Below, one piece after another: positions 1 to 10,039 of a stretch of DNA of 64,000 bases. The DNA comes from Paraburkholderia caffeinilytica (GTDB lineage Bacteria; Pseudomonadota; Gammaproteobacteria; Burkholderiales; Burkholderiaceae). The stretch lies in the NCBI RefSeq assembly GCF_003368325.1, contig NZ_CP031467.1:2604001-2668000 (forward strand), read 5' to 3'. The stretch's first letter is position 1, and every line of letters starts with the position of its first letter. The notes under the pieces are model-generated. The model was not told where the DNA came from, did not search any database, and saw nothing but the letters and a program-made list of their open reading frames with translations. Position numbers and translations under genes: made by a program.

Positions 1-2
1 CG

Positions 3-3000
3 GAACGCCGCACCGGCCGCTCGGCGCGGATGCTGTACGAAGTGCTCGGCGACATCTGGGTCGTGCGCCGCAATCCTTACCTGCAAGACGACCTGCTCGA
101 CAATCCGAAGCGCCGCGCGCTGCTGATCGAGGCGCTGCATCACCGTCTGAGCGAGATCGAGAAGCGCCGCCGCGCCGATCTGGTCGAGCATGGCGATGAA
201 GCGGGCGTCGATCGGGCCGCTCGCGTGGAGACGCTGGTGGCGGCCGCGCGCCGCGCCGTCGACGATTTCGAGAGCGAATTCCAGAAGACCTTCGATCTGC
301 GCCGTCGCGCGAACAAGGTGCTGGGCCGCGTCACGGAAAAGGACAACATCAAGTTCGACGGCTTGTCCCGCGTTTCGCACGTGACCGACGCGACCGACTG
401 GCGCGTCGAGTACCCGTTCGTCGTGCTGACGCCGGATACCGAAGCCGAGATCGCCGGCATGATCAAGGCGTGTTTCGAGCTCGGTCTGACCGTGATTCCG
501 CGCGGAGGCGGCACGGGCTATACGGGCGGCGCGGTGCCGCTCACGCCGTTCTCGGCCGTCATCAACACCGAAAAGCTCGAACAGCTGGGCGCCGTCGAGT
601 TGACCGAACTGCCGGGCGTCGACCGCAAGGTGCCGACGATCTTCTCCGGCGCGGGCGTGGTGACGCGCCGCGTGACCGAAGCGGCGGAACAGGCCGGCTA
701 TGTGTTCGCAGTCGACCCGACCTCGCTGGACGCATCCTGTGTCGGCGGCAACGTCGCGATGAACGCGGGCGGCAAGAAGGCCGTGCTGTGGGGCACGGCG
801 CTCGACAACCTCGCCTGGTGGCGGATGGTCGACCCGGAAGGGAACTGGCTCGAAGTCACGCGTCTGGATCACAACCTCGGCAAGATTCACGACATCGAAG
901 TCGCGCGTTTCGAGCTGAAGTGGTTCGACGGCAGCCACGCGCCGGGCGAAAAGCTGCTGCGCACGGAAGCGCTCAACATCAAGGGCCGCGTGTTCCGTAA
1001 GGAAGGCCTCGGCAAGGACGTGACCGACAAATTCCTCGCCGGTCTGCCGGGCGTGCAGAAGGAAGGCTGCGACGGCCTGATCACGTCGGCGCGCTGGGTG
1101 CTGCACAAGATGCCGGCGCATACGCGCACGGTTTGCCTCGAATTCTTCGGTCAGGCCCGCGAAGCGATTCCGAGCATCGTCGAGATCAAAGACTATCTGT
1201 TCGAAACGTCGAAGCAGGGCGGCGCGATTCTCGCCGGCCTCGAGCATCTGGACGAACGCTATCTGCGCGCGGTCGGTTATGCCACCAAGTCCAAGCGCAA
1301 CGCGTTTCCGAAGATGGTGCTGATCGGCGACATCGTCGGCGACGACGCGGACGCGGTGGCGCAAGCCACCTCGGAAGTCGTGCGCATGGCCAACGGCAAG
1401 AGCGGCGAGGGCTTCGTCGCGGTCAACGCCGAAGCGCGCAAGCGTTTCTGGCTCGACCGCAGCCGTACCGCCGCGATCGCCAAGCACACCAACGCGTTCA
1501 AGATCAACGAAGACGTGGTGATCCCGCTCGACCGCATGGGCGAGTACACCGACGGCATCGAACGCATCAATATCGAATTGTCGATCAAGAACAAGCTGCA
1601 ACTGGTCGACGCGCTCGAAGCGTTCTTCAAGGGCGGCAAGCTGCCGCTCGGCAAGAGCGACGACGCCAACGAAATCCCGAGCGCGGAGTTGCTCGAAGAT
1701 CGCGTGCAACAGGCGCTCGATCTGCTGAAGAAAGTGCGCGCGCGCTGGGAATTCCTGCGCGACAAGCTCGATCTGTCCTTGCGCGAGGCTCAGCACTATC
1801 TGGTCGGCCTCGGCTACGAAGCGCTGGCGGAGAAGTTTGCCGATCGCGTCGACGCGCAGCCGGATGCGACCGTGTTCCATATCACGCAGGACCGTACGGT
1901 GCGCGTGTCGTGGAAGGCGGAGATTCGGGCTGAGTTGCGTCAGATCTTCAACGGCGGCGAGTTCAAGCCAATCCTTGAAGAAGCTCAGGCAATCCACAAG
2001 CAGGTGCTGCGCGGTCGCGTGTTCGTCGCGCTGCACATGCACGCGGGCGACGGCAACGTCCACACGAACCTGCCGGTCAACTCCGACAACTACGAGATGC
2101 TGCAGGACGCCCACACGGCGGTTGCGCGCATCATGAAGCTGGCGCGTTCGCTCGACGGCGTGATTTCCGGCGAGCACGGCATCGGCATCACCAAGCTCGA
2201 GTTCCTGACCGACGACGAGATCGGTGAATTCCGCAAGTACAAGCAACGCGTCGATCCGCATGGCCGCTTCAACGCGGGCAAGCTGCTCGAAGGCGCCGAC
2301 CTGCGCAACGCCTACACGCCGAGCTTCGGTCTGATGGGCTACGAATCGCTGATCATGCAGCAGTCCGACATCGGCGCAATTTCCGAGTCGATCAAGGACT
2401 GCTTGCGCTGCGGCAAGTGCAAGCCGGTGTGCGCGACCCACGTGCCGCGCGCGAACCTGCTGTACAGCCCGCGCAACAAGATTCTCGCCACCTCCTTGCT
2501 GGTCGAGGCGTTCCTGTACGAAGAGCAGACCCGCCGCGGCGTGTCGATCAAGCACTGGGACGAGTTCAACGACGTCGCCGATCACTGCACCGTCTGTCAC
2601 AAATGCGTGACGCCGTGCCCGGTGAAGATCGACTTCGGCGATGTGACGATGAACATGCGCAACCTGCTGCGCAAGATGGGCAAGAAGAAGTTCAATCCGG
2701 GCAACGCGGCCGGCATGTTCTTCCTCAACGCGACCAATCCGCAGACCATCAACCTCGCGCGCACCGCGATGATGGGCATCGGTTACAAGGCGCAGCGCCT
2801 CGGCAACGACGTGCTGAAGAAGTTCGCGAAGAAGCAGACGGCGCACCCGCCGGCAACGGTCGGCAAGCCGCCGGTCACGCAGCAGGTGATCCACTTCATG
2901 AACAAGAAGATGCCGGGCAATCTGCCGAAGAAAACCGCGCGCGCGTTGCTCGATATCGAGGACAACAAGATTGTTCCGATCATCCGCAATCCGAAGACGA

Positions 3001-3926
3001 CCACCGCCGATACGGAAGCGGTGTTCTACTTCCCGGGCTGCGGCTCGGAGCGGCTGTTCTCGCAAGTCGGTCTGGCCACGCAAGCCATGTTGTGGGAAGC
3101 GGGCGTGCAAACCGTGCTGCCACCGGGCTATCTGTGTTGCGGCTATCCGCAGCGCGGTTCAGGTCAGTTCGACAAGGCCGAGCAGATCGTCACGGATAAC
3201 CGTGTGCTGTTCCACCGCGTCGCCAATACGCTGAACTACCTCGACATCAAGACCGTGGTGGTGTCGTGCGGCACGTGCTACGACCAGCTGGCCGGTTACG
3301 AATTCGAGAAGATCTTCCCGGGCTGCCGGATCATCGACATTCACGAGTTTCTGCTCGAGAAAGGCATCAAGCTCGAAGGCGTGAACGGCGTGCGCTACAT
3401 GTACCACGACCCGTGCCACTCGCCGATCAAGACGATGGACCCGGTCAAGCTCGTCAATCAGCTGATGGGGTCCGAGAAGGACGGCTACAAGATCGAGAAG
3501 AACGATCGCTGCTGTGGCGAATCCGGCACACTCGCGGTGACGCGCCCGGACATTTCGACGCAAGTCCGTTTCCGCAAGGAAGAGGAAATGCGCAAGGGCG
3601 CCGCGAAGCTGCGTGGCATTCCCCTCGTAGCCGAGGCGGGTGCGAATGGGATCAATGCGGCGAATGCGTCGGCCGGCGCGGCGGGTGCGCCGAACGGCTC
3701 CGTGCTCAAGGCGGGCGACGGGCCGCAACCGAACGGCACCACCGACGTGAAGATCCTGACGAGCTGCCCGTCCTGCCTGCAAGGCCTGTCGCGCTACAAC
3801 GAAGACGCGGGCACCGAGGCGGACTACATCGTCGTCGAGATGGCACGTCACGTGCTGGGTGAAGACTGGATGGCGGATTACGTCCAGCGGGCGAACAATG
3901 GCGGAATCGAGCGCGTGCTGGTTTAA
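3..3926 (+). CDS. DUF3683-type FAD/FMN-binding oxidoreductase fused to Fe-S oxidoreductase (5' partial)
   Basis: A very large flavin and iron-sulfur dehydrogenase of the D-lactate/glycolate oxidase type. The frame is open to the window edge before the first Met at 30, so the true start lies upstream. Counting from that Met: an N-terminal DUF3683-like part; an FAD-binding PCMH domain from about residue 130 ([13 protein letters not shown]); an FAD-oxidase C-terminal part with [15 protein letters not shown] and SGEHGIG; a ferredoxin-like pair of 4Fe-4S motifs (CLRCGKC near 791, CTVCHKC near 853); and CCG-type Cys-rich modules (FPGCGSE, CCGYP, SCGTCYD, DPCHSP, RCCGESG, SCPSC). This resembles GlcD plus GlcF in one chain, probably passing electrons from a 2-hydroxy acid to quinone. 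A Gly/Ala/Asn-rich linker is inserted before the last SCPSC motif. The substrate cannot be told from sequence. Confidence 0.9.
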   Translation, partial: ERRTGRSARMLYEVLGDIWVVRRNPYLQDDLLDNPKRRALLIEALHHRLSEIEKRRRADLVEHGDEAGVDRAARVETLVAAARRAVDDFESEFQKTFDLRRRANKVLGRVTEKDNIKFDGLSRVSHVTDATDWRVEYPFVVLTPDTEAEIAGMIKACFELGLTVIPRGGGTGYTGGAVPLTPFSAVINTEKLEQLGAVELTELPGVDRKVPTIFSGAGVVTRRVTEAAEQAGYVFAVDPTSLDASCVGGNVAMNAGGKKAVLWGTALDNLAWWRMVDPEGNWLEVTRLDHNLGKIHDIEVARFELKWFDGSHAPGEKLLRTEALNIKGRVFRKEGLGKDVTDKFLAGLPGVQKEGCDGLITSARWVLHKMPAHTRTVCLEFFGQAREAIPSIVEIKDYLFETSKQGGAILAGLEHLDERYLRAVGYATKSKRNAFPKMVLIGDIVGDDADAVAQATSEVVRMANGKSGEGFVAVNAEARKRFWLDRSRTAAIAKHTNAFKINEDVVIPLDRMGEYTDGIERINIELSIKNKLQLVDALEAFFKGGKLPLGKSDDANEIPSAELLEDRVQQALDLLKKVRARWEFLRDKLDLSLREAQHYLVGLGYEALAEKFADRVDAQPDATVFHITQDRTVRVSWKAEIRAELRQIFNGGEFKPILEEAQAIHKQVLRGRVFVALHMHAGDGNVHTNLPVNSDNYEMLQDAHTAVARIMKLARSLDGVISGEHGIGITKLEFLTDDEIGEFRKYKQRVDPHGRFNAGKLLEGADLRNAYTPSFGLMGYESLIMQQSDIGAISESIKDCLRCGKCKPVCATHVPRANLLYSPRNKILATSLLVEAFLYEEQTRRGVSIKHWDEFNDVADHCTVCHKCVTPCPVKIDFGDVTMNMRNLLRKMGKKKFNPGNAAGMFFLNATNPQTINLARTAMMGIGYKAQRLGNDVLKKFAKKQTAHPPATVGKPPVTQQVIHFMNKKMPGNLPKKTARALLDIEDNKIVPIIRNPKTTTADTEAVFYFPGCGSERLFSQVGLATQAMLWEAGVQTVLPPGYLCCGYPQRGSGQFDKAEQIVTDNRVLFHRVANTLNYLDIKTVVVSCGTCYDQLAGYEFEKIFPGCRIIDIHEFLLEKGIKLEGVNGVRYMYHDPCHSPIKTMDPVKLVNQLMGSEKDGYKIEKNDRCCGESGTLAVTRPDISTQVRFRKEEEMRKGAAKLRGIPLVAEAGANGINAANASAGAAGAPNGSVLKAGDGPQPNGTTDVKILTSCPSCLQGLSRYNEDAGTEADYIVVEMARHVLGEDWMADYVQRANNGGIERVLV

Positions 3927-3960
3927 TGGCACGACTGACGATTTTTGCCTGAGGACGACG

Positions 3961-4389
3961 ATGGACTGCGTTTTTTGCCGTGAAGATGGCGGTGATGTGC
4001 TGTGGCAGGACGACACCCTGCGTGTCGTCCTTGCCGACGAACACGACTACCCGGGCTTTTGCCGGGTGATCTGGAACGGGCATGTCGCTGAGTTTTCCGA
4101 TCTCGCCGAGACCGACCGCGATCGCGTGATGCAGGCCGTGTACGCGGTCGAGCGGGCGATCCGGCGCATTCTTCAGCCGGTGAAGGTCAACCTGGCGAGC
4201 CTCGGTAACCAGGTGCCGCACGTGCATTGGCATGTGATTCCGCGTTTTTCGAACGACGCTCATTTCCCGCTGCCGATCTGGGCGCCGCGCCAACGCACGG
4301 TGTCCGAGGCCATGCTGTCGTCGCGCCGCGCGCAAGCCACCCTGCTGCGCGAAGCGGTGCGGCAAGAAATCGAACAGGCGTTTGGCTGA
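3961..4389 (+). CDS. HIT (histidine triad) family protein
   Basis: A 142-residue histidine-triad hydrolase or transferase acting on nucleoside phosphate derivatives. It starts MDCVFC and carries the triad HVHWHVI near residues 89-95, preceded by NLASLGNQVPH. The ATG at 3961 is preceded by GAGGACG, and an upstream in-frame extension would run into the previous gene, so this start is preferred. It lies 34 nt after the FAD/Fe-S oxidoreductase and before DUF971-ubiE. The first Cys pair (CVFC) is short and no second Cys pair is visible, so it is not a complete zinc-type HIT (HinT/GalT) site. The substrate is unknown. Confidence 0.88.
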   Translation: MDCVFCREDGGDVLWQDDTLRVVLADEHDYPGFCRVIWNGHVAEFSDLAETDRDRVMQAVYAVERAIRRILQPVKVNLASLGNQVPHVHWHVIPRFSNDAHFPLPIWAPRQRTVSEAMLSSRRAQATLLREAVRQEIEQAFG

Positions 4390-4497
4390 GCGCCCGGAAC
4401 TGCCGCCTCGTGCGAGACCCTCAGCGGGCCATCCCCAAAGGGGCGTCCGCGGGGCCAAAGCCTTGCGGCGGCACGGCGTCTTCTTTATGAGGTCAAC

Positions 4498-4911
4498 ATG
4501 AGTGGACTGACTCCCGATACCCCGGTGCCGACGGGCGTGGTCGTGCATTCCAAATCCCGCGTGCTCGAATTGCAGTACGCAAACGGCGAAACGTATCGCC
4601 TGCCGTTCGAACTGCTGCGCGTGTATTCGCCGTCGGCGGAAGTGATGGGCCACGGGCCCGGCCAGGAGACGCTGCAAACCGGCAAGCGCGACGTCACGAT
4701 CACGATGATCGAAGGCGTCGGCAACTATGCGGTGCAGCCGACTTTCTCCGACGGGCACGCCACCGGCATCTATTCGTGGGATCTGCTGTACGACATGGCC
4801 GTCCGCCAGGATGAACTCTGGCGCGACTATTTCGCCAAGCTGGAAGCAGCCAGCGTCGACCGCGATGCCCCCATGACGCCGGCCGGTGCTGCGCACGGGC
4901 ATTGTCACTGA
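4498..4911 (+). CDS. DUF971 (gamma-butyrobetaine hydroxylase-like N-terminal) domain protein
   Basis: A 137-residue protein consisting of one DUF971 domain: the N-terminal part has [21 protein letters not shown], and then [11 protein letters not shown], with a later [20 protein letters not shown] stretch typical of the family. The same fold forms the N-terminal domain of gamma-butyrobetaine dioxygenase, but no catalytic dioxygenase domain is present. The C-terminus ends in GAAHGHCH, a His/Cys-rich tail that could bind metal (inference). A TGAGG SD precedes the ATG. It sits 67 nt upstream of ubiE, probably in the same transcript. The function is not established. Confidence 0.85.
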   Translation: MSGLTPDTPVPTGVVVHSKSRVLELQYANGETYRLPFELLRVYSPSAEVMGHGPGQETLQTGKRDVTITMIEGVGNYAVQPTFSDGHATGIYSWDLLYDMAVRQDELWRDYFAKLEAASVDRDAPMTPAGAAHGHCH

Positions 4912-4978
4912 TACGATTCGCCCTGATCGCCGCACTGATGCGGCGCAACATTTCAGAATACGCGAAAGGACGAGCGCG

Positions 4979-5710
4979 ATGAGCAAAACCCACTTCGGCT
5001 TTCAATCGGTCGACGAACAGGAAAAAGCGCAGAAGGTGGCGGGCGTGTTCCACTCGGTCGCCTCCAACTACGACTTGATGAACGACCTGATGTCGGGCGG
5101 GTTGCACCGGGCGTGGAAGATGTTCACGATCGCCCAGGCGAATGTCCGGCCGGGCTTCAAGGTGCTCGATATCGCGGGCGGCACGGGCGATCTGTCGAAG
5201 GCATTCGCCAGACAGGCGGGCGACACCGGCGAGGTCTGGCACACCGACATTAACGAATCGATGCTGCGCGTGGGCCGCGACCGCCTGCTGGACAAGGGTG
5301 TGATTACGCCGGCGCTGCTTTGCGACGCTGAAAAGATCCCTTTTCCCGACAATTACTTCGACGTGGTGACGGTGGCTTTCGGCTTGCGCAACATGACGCA
5401 CAAGGATGTCGCGCTAGCCGAGATGCGCCGCGTGCTGAAACCGGCAGGCCGTCTGCTGGTGCTGGAGTTCTCGAAGGTGTGGGATCCGCTTAAAAAGGTC
5501 TACGACGTCTATTCGTTCAAGGTGTTGCCGTGGCTCGGCGACCGCTTTGCGAAGGACGCCGAGAGCTACCGCTACCTGGCGGAATCGATCCGGATGCATC
5601 CGGACCAGGAAACTTTAAAAACAATGATGGAACAAGCTGGCCTGGACGGCGTCAAATATTACAATTTGTCAGCTGGCGTGGTAGCTTTACATGTGGGGAC
5701 CAAATACTAG
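4979..5710 (+). CDS. ubiE: Ubiquinone/menaquinone biosynthesis C-methyltransferase UbiE
   Basis: A 243-residue SAM-dependent C-methyltransferase that methylates the demethoxy-quinol ring (2-polyprenyl-6-methoxy-1,4-benzoquinol) in ubiquinone synthesis. Visible motifs are [15 protein letters not shown] (SAM-binding motif I, about residues 67-81), [17 protein letters not shown] and [13 protein letters not shown], all characteristic of UbiE. The start at 4979 is set by the SD GAAAGGA about 10 nt upstream and by the family N-terminus ([19 protein letters not shown]). A longer in-frame form from 4886 would overlap the DUF971 gene and adds nothing conserved. It leads the block Tim44-ubiJ-ubiB. Confidence 0.96.
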   Translation: MSKTHFGFQSVDEQEKAQKVAGVFHSVASNYDLMNDLMSGGLHRAWKMFTIAQANVRPGFKVLDIAGGTGDLSKAFARQAGDTGEVWHTDINESMLRVGRDRLLDKGVITPALLCDAEKIPFPDNYFDVVTVAFGLRNMTHKDVALAEMRRVLKPAGRLLVLEFSKVWDPLKKVYDVYSFKVLPWLGDRFAKDAESYRYLAESIRMHPDQETLKTMMEQAGLDGVKYYNLSAGVVALHVGTKY

Positions 5711-5748
5711 GGTTCCTAACCCATCGATTTTTAAAGGAAAGTACGAAA

Positions 5749-6741
5749 ATGTCCGATTCAGGCGTGTTATCTCCCCGTAAGGTTAAGCGGTCGTTGGCGA
5801 GAAGAATCGGACTGATCGCGGTGGTCGGTCTGATCATGGCCGGCTCGCTCGCCTCGCTCGATGCGGAAGCCCGCCGCTTGGGCGGCAGCCGCAGCATTGG
5901 CCGCCAGTCGAACACGGTTCAGCAACAGTCGGCCCCGTCGCAACCTTCCCAAAGCAATCAGGCCATGCAGCAGCGCGCGCAGCCGGCACCGGCGCCCGCG
6001 CCGACGCCGGCCGCGGCGCCTAACCGCTCGCGCTGGCTCGGGCCGATCGCCGGTCTGGCGGCCGGCCTCGGTATTGCCGCGCTGTTGTCGCACTTCGGTC
6101 TGGGCGGCGCGTTCGCCGGCGCCATGGCCAACATCATCGTGATCGCGGTCATCGCGATGATCGGCATCTGGCTCATTCGCCGCTTCATGGGCCGCAAGCG
6201 CGATACGGCCCAACCGGCGTACGCCGGCGGCGCACCGTCGCTGAATGCGGGCGGCACCGGCTACACGCAGGAACCGCGTTACACCGCTCCGCCCACTGGC
6301 TCGTACCTTGAACCGCAAGGCAATCCGCTGACCACGCCCTCCATCAACGCCGCCCCGGCAGTGCCGGCCGGCTTCGATTCGGAAGCGTTCCTCCGCAACG
6401 CCAAGGTGTACTTCGTGCGCCTGCAAGCTGCGTGGGACGTCGGCAACATGGACGACATCCGCGAATTCACCACGCCGGAAATGTTTGCGGAAGTGAAGGT
6501 CGATCTGTCGTCGCGCGGTGCCGAGTCCAATCAGACGGACGTGGTGCAGCTGAACGCTGAGTTGCTGGGCGTTGAAGAACGTGCAACCGAATACTTCGCC
6601 AGCGTGCGCTTTTCCGGCTTGATCCGCGAATCGGCGGGTGCGGCGGCAGAGCCGTTCGTCGAGGTCTGGAACCTGACGAAGTCGAACCGCCCCGGCGAAG
6701 GCTGGCTGCTGGCCGGCATTCAGCAGGTGGCACAGCACTGA
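5749..6741 (+). CDS. Tim44-like domain membrane protein
   Basis: A 330-residue protein. An N-terminal hydrophobic segment (LARRIGLIAVVGLIMAGSLA, about residues 14-33) is followed by a low-complexity Gln/Pro/Ala stretch (about 50-88), a second pair of hydrophobic segments (WLGPIAGLAAGLGIAALLS and IIVIAVIAMIGIWLI, about 92-145), then a Pro/Gly linker and a C-terminal Tim44-like domain (about 205-330: FLRNAKVYFVRLQAAWDVGN, FTTPEMFAEV, VRFSGLIRE, WLLAGIQQ). The Tim44 domain is an NTF2-like fold with a lipid-binding pocket in its mitochondrial relatives. It lies between ubiE and ubiJ with an AAAGGAAA SD. A part in quinone or membrane-lipid handling is inference only. Confidence 0.85.
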   Translation: MSDSGVLSPRKVKRSLARRIGLIAVVGLIMAGSLASLDAEARRLGGSRSIGRQSNTVQQQSAPSQPSQSNQAMQQRAQPAPAPAPTPAAAPNRSRWLGPIAGLAAGLGIAALLSHFGLGGAFAGAMANIIVIAVIAMIGIWLIRRFMGRKRDTAQPAYAGGAPSLNAGGTGYTQEPRYTAPPTGSYLEPQGNPLTTPSINAAPAVPAGFDSEAFLRNAKVYFVRLQAAWDVGNMDDIREFTTPEMFAEVKVDLSSRGAESNQTDVVQLNAELLGVEERATEYFASVRFSGLIRESAGAAAEPFVEVWNLTKSNRPGEGWLLAGIQQVAQH

Positions 6742-6834
6742 GGCGGCGGGACAGGGCCGGGGCAGTCCTGCTCGTCCTGACTTTGCACAAAGCATAGGCC
6801 GTTCGGCATAGCAGGCCGCGAAGCGAACGGACGT

Positions 6835-6840
6835 TACAAT
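6835..6840 (+). promoter_or_regulatory. Possible -10 element (TACAAT) before ubiJ
   Basis: TACAAT lies four nt before the left arm of the terminator hairpin. No good -35 hexamer is seen 16-18 nt upstream, so the promoter is weakly supported. If used, transcription would begin inside the left arm and the ubiJ-ubiB mRNA would carry the hairpin at its 5' end. Confidence 0.25.
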
Positions 6841-6843
6841 AGG

Positions 6844-6878
6844 AACCCGCGCGGGCACCTCGCCCGCGCGGGTTTTTT
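6844..6878 (+). terminator. Perfect 13-bp stem terminator between the Tim44 gene and ubiJ
   Basis: The left arm AACCCGCGCGGGC (6844-6856), the loop ACCTC and the right arm GCCCGCGCGGGTT (6862-6874) are fully complementary. They are followed by a T-run from 6873 to 6878. It has the form of a Rho-independent terminator, but it ends only 13 nt before the ubiJ ATG. Confidence 0.85.
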
Positions 6879-6891
6879 CTTGCCACTTTCA

Positions 6892-7536
6892 ATGACCCTC
6901 GCCGCCAAGCCCTTCGCTGCTGCTGTCAATCATCTGCTCGCCCGCGAATCGTGGGCCCGCGAGCGCCTCGCACCGTACTCGGGCAAGACCGCCAGGCTAT
7001 CCTGTCCGCCCGTCACGCTCATGCTGCTGGTGCAGCCGGACGGCTATCTGGGCGCGGTCGAGGAAACCGAGGCGCAACAGTTCGACGTGACCATCTCGGT
7101 GCCGTCCGATGCGCTGCCGGCCTTCGTGCAAGGCGGCCAGGCCGCCGTGATGAAGCACGTGAAGATCGACGGCGATGCCGAGTTTGCGACGGTGATCGCC
7201 AAACTCGCCGAGCATCTGCGCTGGGAGCCGGAAGAGGATCTGGCGAAGCTGATCGGCGACGGCCCGGCGTGGCGAGTCGCGTCGGTCGTGCGCACGGTCG
7301 GCGAACACGCGCGGCGTACCGGGCGCAATCTGCTCGATACGGCCGCGGAATATCTGCTCGACGAAAATCCGCAACTGGTGCGTCGCGCCGCGCTGGAAGA
7401 CTTCAATGTCGAACTGGCCCGCGCCCGCGATGCTTTGGCGCGCGTGGAAAAGCGCATCGAGCGTCTTGAACAGAAGGTCGAAGCCCGCGGCGCCAATGCG
7501 CCGGGCGGCGCCGCCACGTCGCGCGGCACGCGCTAG
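6892..7536 (+). CDS. ubiJ: Ubiquinone biosynthesis accessory factor UbiJ (SCP2 domain)
   Basis: A 214-residue homologue of UbiJ, the SCP2-fold lipid-carrier protein needed for aerobic ubiquinone synthesis; in E. coli it scaffolds the soluble Ubi complex. The N-terminal two thirds (MLLVQPDGYLGAVEE, VTISVPSDALPAFVQGG, VKIDGDAEFATVIAKLAEHL) fit the SCP2 domain. The C-terminus (from about 165) is a charged alpha-helical, probably coiled-coil tail (ALARVEKRIERLEQKVE). The ATG at 6892 is chosen over an in-frame TTG at 6880 that lies in the terminator T-run. It is directly upstream of ubiB, as in E. coli. Confidence 0.9.
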   Translation: MTLAAKPFAAAVNHLLARESWARERLAPYSGKTARLSCPPVTLMLLVQPDGYLGAVEETEAQQFDVTISVPSDALPAFVQGGQAAVMKHVKIDGDAEFATVIAKLAEHLRWEPEEDLAKLIGDGPAWRVASVVRTVGEHARRTGRNLLDTAAEYLLDENPQLVRRAALEDFNVELARARDALARVEKRIERLEQKVEARGANAPGGAATSRGTR

Positions 7537-7551
7537 TCATCGGGCACAACC

Positions 7552-9129
7552 ATGCGTTTTCTGCGTTTCCTCAAGATTTTCTTCACGGTCATTCGATTCG
7601 GTCTCGATGAGATGATGCTCAGCCGCGTCAACGACCGGCGTGTGCGTCTGTTGCTGCGTATCACCACTATCGGCCGCAAGTTCGAGGCGCCGCCGGGCGT
7701 GCGCTTGCGGCTTGCGCTCGAAAGCCTTGGGCCGATCTTCGTCAAGTTCGGCCAGGTGCTGTCCACGCGGCGCGATCTGCTGCCGGTCGATATCGCCAAT
7801 GAGTTGGCCAAGCTGCAGGATCAGGTGCCGCCGTTCGATTCGGCGGTAGCGATCGGGCTGGTCGAAAAGTCGCTTGGCGCGCCGGTCGACGTGCTGTTCG
7901 ACGATTTCGAACGGGTGCCGGTGGCGAGCGCGTCGATCGCGCAGGTGCACTTCGCGACGGTGAAGGCGGGACAGCATGCCGGCAAGGCCGTCGCGGTGAA
8001 GGTGCTGCGCCCGAACATGCTGCCGGTGATCGACTCCGACCTCGCGCTGCTGCGCGACATCGCCGTCTGGGCCGAGCGCCTGTGGGCCGACGGCAAGCGC
8101 CTCAAGCCGCGCGAGGTGGTCGCCGAATTCGACAAGTATCTGCACGACGAGCTCGATCTGATGCGCGAAGCGGCCAACGGCAGCCAGTTGCGCCGCAACT
8201 TCGCCGGGCTCGATCTGCTGCTGGTGCCGGAAATGTACTGGGAGTTCTGCACGCCCACGGTGCTGGTGATGGAGCGCATGGTCGGCGTGCCGATCAGCCA
8301 GGTGGAGACGCTGCGCGCGGCGGGCGTCGATATTCCGAAGCTGGCGCGCGAGGGCGTCGAAATCTTTTTCACTCAGGTGTTCCGCGACGGTTTTTTCCAC
8401 GCCGACATGCACCCGGGCAACATTCAGGTGAGCCTCGATCCGGCGCACTTCGGCCGCTATATCGCGCTCGACTTCGGCATCATCGGCGCGCTGTCGGACT
8501 TCGATAAGAATTACCTCGCGCAGAACTTCCTCGCGTTCTTCAAGCGTGACTACCACCGTGTCGCCACGCTGCATCTGGAGTCGGGCTGGGTGCCGCCCAC
8601 GACGCGGGTCGAAGAGCTGGAAAGCGCGATTCGCGCGGTTTGCGAGCCCTATTTCGACCGCGCGTTGAAGGATATTTCGCTTGGCCAGGTGCTGATGCGC
8701 CTGTTTTCGACCTCGCGCCGCTTCAACGTGGAGATTCAGCCGCAACTGGTGCTGCTGCAAAAAACCATGCTGAACGTTGAAGGGCTCGGCCGCTCGCTCG
8801 ATCCTGAACTGGATTTGTGGAAAACGGCCAAGCCCTATCTCGAACGCTGGATGAATGAGCAGATCGGCCTGCGTGGCTGGTACGAGCGGCTGAAGATCGA
8901 AGCGCCGCAGTGGAGCAAGACGCTCCCGCAGTTGCCGCGCCTGATTCACCATGTGCTGGCTCACCGCCATGACAATGCCCGCGGTACGAACGACGACATG
9001 ATTCGGCAGATTCTGCTCGAACAGAAGCGCACCAATCGTCTGCTGCAAGGCTTGCTGATGTTCGGCGTGGCGGTCGGTGTCGGCGCGGTGCTGGCGCGGG
9101 CGTTTCTGGCGTTCGCTAACGGCGGGTGA
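7552..9129 (+). CDS. ubiB: Ubiquinone biosynthesis regulatory protein kinase-like UbiB
   Basis: A 525-residue atypical kinase/ATPase of the ABC1/ADCK/COQ8 family, needed for ubiquinone synthesis and thought to act on lipid intermediates at the inner membrane. Motifs include [16 protein letters not shown] (the KxGQ signature), [20 protein letters not shown] (ATP-binding Lys), [24 protein letters not shown] and ALDFGIIG. Two hydrophobic C-terminal helices (about 498-522, [18 protein letters not shown]) anchor it in the membrane. The length is close to the usual 546 of E. coli. It starts 15 nt after ubiJ. Confidence 0.96.
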   Translation: MRFLRFLKIFFTVIRFGLDEMMLSRVNDRRVRLLLRITTIGRKFEAPPGVRLRLALESLGPIFVKFGQVLSTRRDLLPVDIANELAKLQDQVPPFDSAVAIGLVEKSLGAPVDVLFDDFERVPVASASIAQVHFATVKAGQHAGKAVAVKVLRPNMLPVIDSDLALLRDIAVWAERLWADGKRLKPREVVAEFDKYLHDELDLMREAANGSQLRRNFAGLDLLLVPEMYWEFCTPTVLVMERMVGVPISQVETLRAAGVDIPKLAREGVEIFFTQVFRDGFFHADMHPGNIQVSLDPAHFGRYIALDFGIIGALSDFDKNYLAQNFLAFFKRDYHRVATLHLESGWVPPTTRVEELESAIRAVCEPYFDRALKDISLGQVLMRLFSTSRRFNVEIQPQLVLLQKTMLNVEGLGRSLDPELDLWKTAKPYLERWMNEQIGLRGWYERLKIEAPQWSKTLPQLPRLIHHVLAHRHDNARGTNDDMIRQILLEQKRTNRLLQGLLMFGVAVGVGAVLARAFLAFANGG

Positions 9130-9152
9130 TCCCGAACCCTACGAGGCATCGC

Positions 9153-9776
9153 ATGAGCGACCCGAACCAGCCGTCCGCACCGGACTTCGCGACGCGTGAC
9201 CCCAACTCGCCAGAGTTTTGGGACGAGCGCTTCGAACATCACTTCACGCCGTGGGATCAGGCGGGCGTGCCGGCGGCGTTTCAGTCTTTCGCTATCCGGC
9301 ATGGCGCCGCCGCCGTGCTCATTCCCGGCTGCGGCAGCGCCTACGAGGCGCTCTGGCTGGCCGAGCGGGGCAATCCGGTCCAGGCGATCGATTTTTCGCC
9401 GGCCGCCGTGGCGGCAGCGCGCGAGCAGTTGGGCGCGCAGCACGCGCAACGGGTCGAGCAGGCCGACTTCTTCACTTACGAACCGCCATTCACGCCGGGC
9501 TGGATCTACGAGCGCGCGTTCCTTTGCGCGCTGCCGACGGCGCGCCGTGCAGACTACGCGCAGCGGATGGCCGAGTTGTTGCCTGAGGGCGCACTGCTGG
9601 CGGGTTTCTATTTCATCGGCGCGACGCCGAAAGGGCCGCCGTTCGGCATCGAGCGAGCTGAACTCGACGCGTTGCTCAATCCGTACTTCGATCTGATCGA
9701 AGACGAAGCCGTGAGCGACTCGATTGCCGTCTTTGCCGGCCGCGAGCGCTGGATGACCTGGCGCCGTCGCGGTTGA
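9153..9776 (+). CDS. TPMT-superfamily SAM-dependent methyltransferase
   Basis: A 207-residue methyltransferase of the thiopurine S-methyltransferase superfamily. The N-terminus has the typical FWDERFEHHFTPWDQAGVP, followed by SAM motif I (VLIPGCGSAYEALWLAE, about 52-68), the acidic ribose-binding AIDFSPAAV, and FLCALPTARRADYAQRMAELLPEG. Bacterial members methylate sulfur, selenium or tellurium compounds or act on halide-like nucleophiles; the substrate here is unknown. ATG 9153 is preferred, although an in-frame GTG at 9126 overlaps the ubiB stop and would give translational coupling. Confidence 0.85.
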   Translation: MSDPNQPSAPDFATRDPNSPEFWDERFEHHFTPWDQAGVPAAFQSFAIRHGAAAVLIPGCGSAYEALWLAERGNPVQAIDFSPAAVAAAREQLGAQHAQRVEQADFFTYEPPFTPGWIYERAFLCALPTARRADYAQRMAELLPEGALLAGFYFIGATPKGPPFGIERAELDALLNPYFDLIEDEAVSDSIAVFAGRERWMTWRRRG

Positions 9777-9988
9777 GTGCGCCGCGCGGCCGTGGTCGAT
9801 GGTGGCCGCGATGTTTGCTGGCCGATCGGGTTCGAGACGCAAGCTGCGAGCCGGAGGAATTAGCGTCGGCGTCCAGCCCCGGTGGCTCGGGCCGCACTTG
9901 ATTCGATCGCGGCCGCCCCCATTTACGTGAACGGTGGCTGCGCCCGGCGTTTGTCCCCGAAATTCGCGGGTGTCTAGCCATATACGGC

Positions 9989-9994
9989 TATAAT
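9989..9994 (+). promoter_or_regulatory. Consensus -10 (TATAAT) upstream of fmdB
   Basis: A perfect TATAAT lies 45 nt before the FmdB-family start, in the locally AT-rich end of the 263-nt intergenic gap. The -35 side is poor, so this is a candidate sigma-70 promoter only. Confidence 0.4.
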
Positions 9995-10039
9995 TCAAAG
10001 CTTTGCAAGCGTTTACAAGATTTCAGTAGGGAAAAGTTC

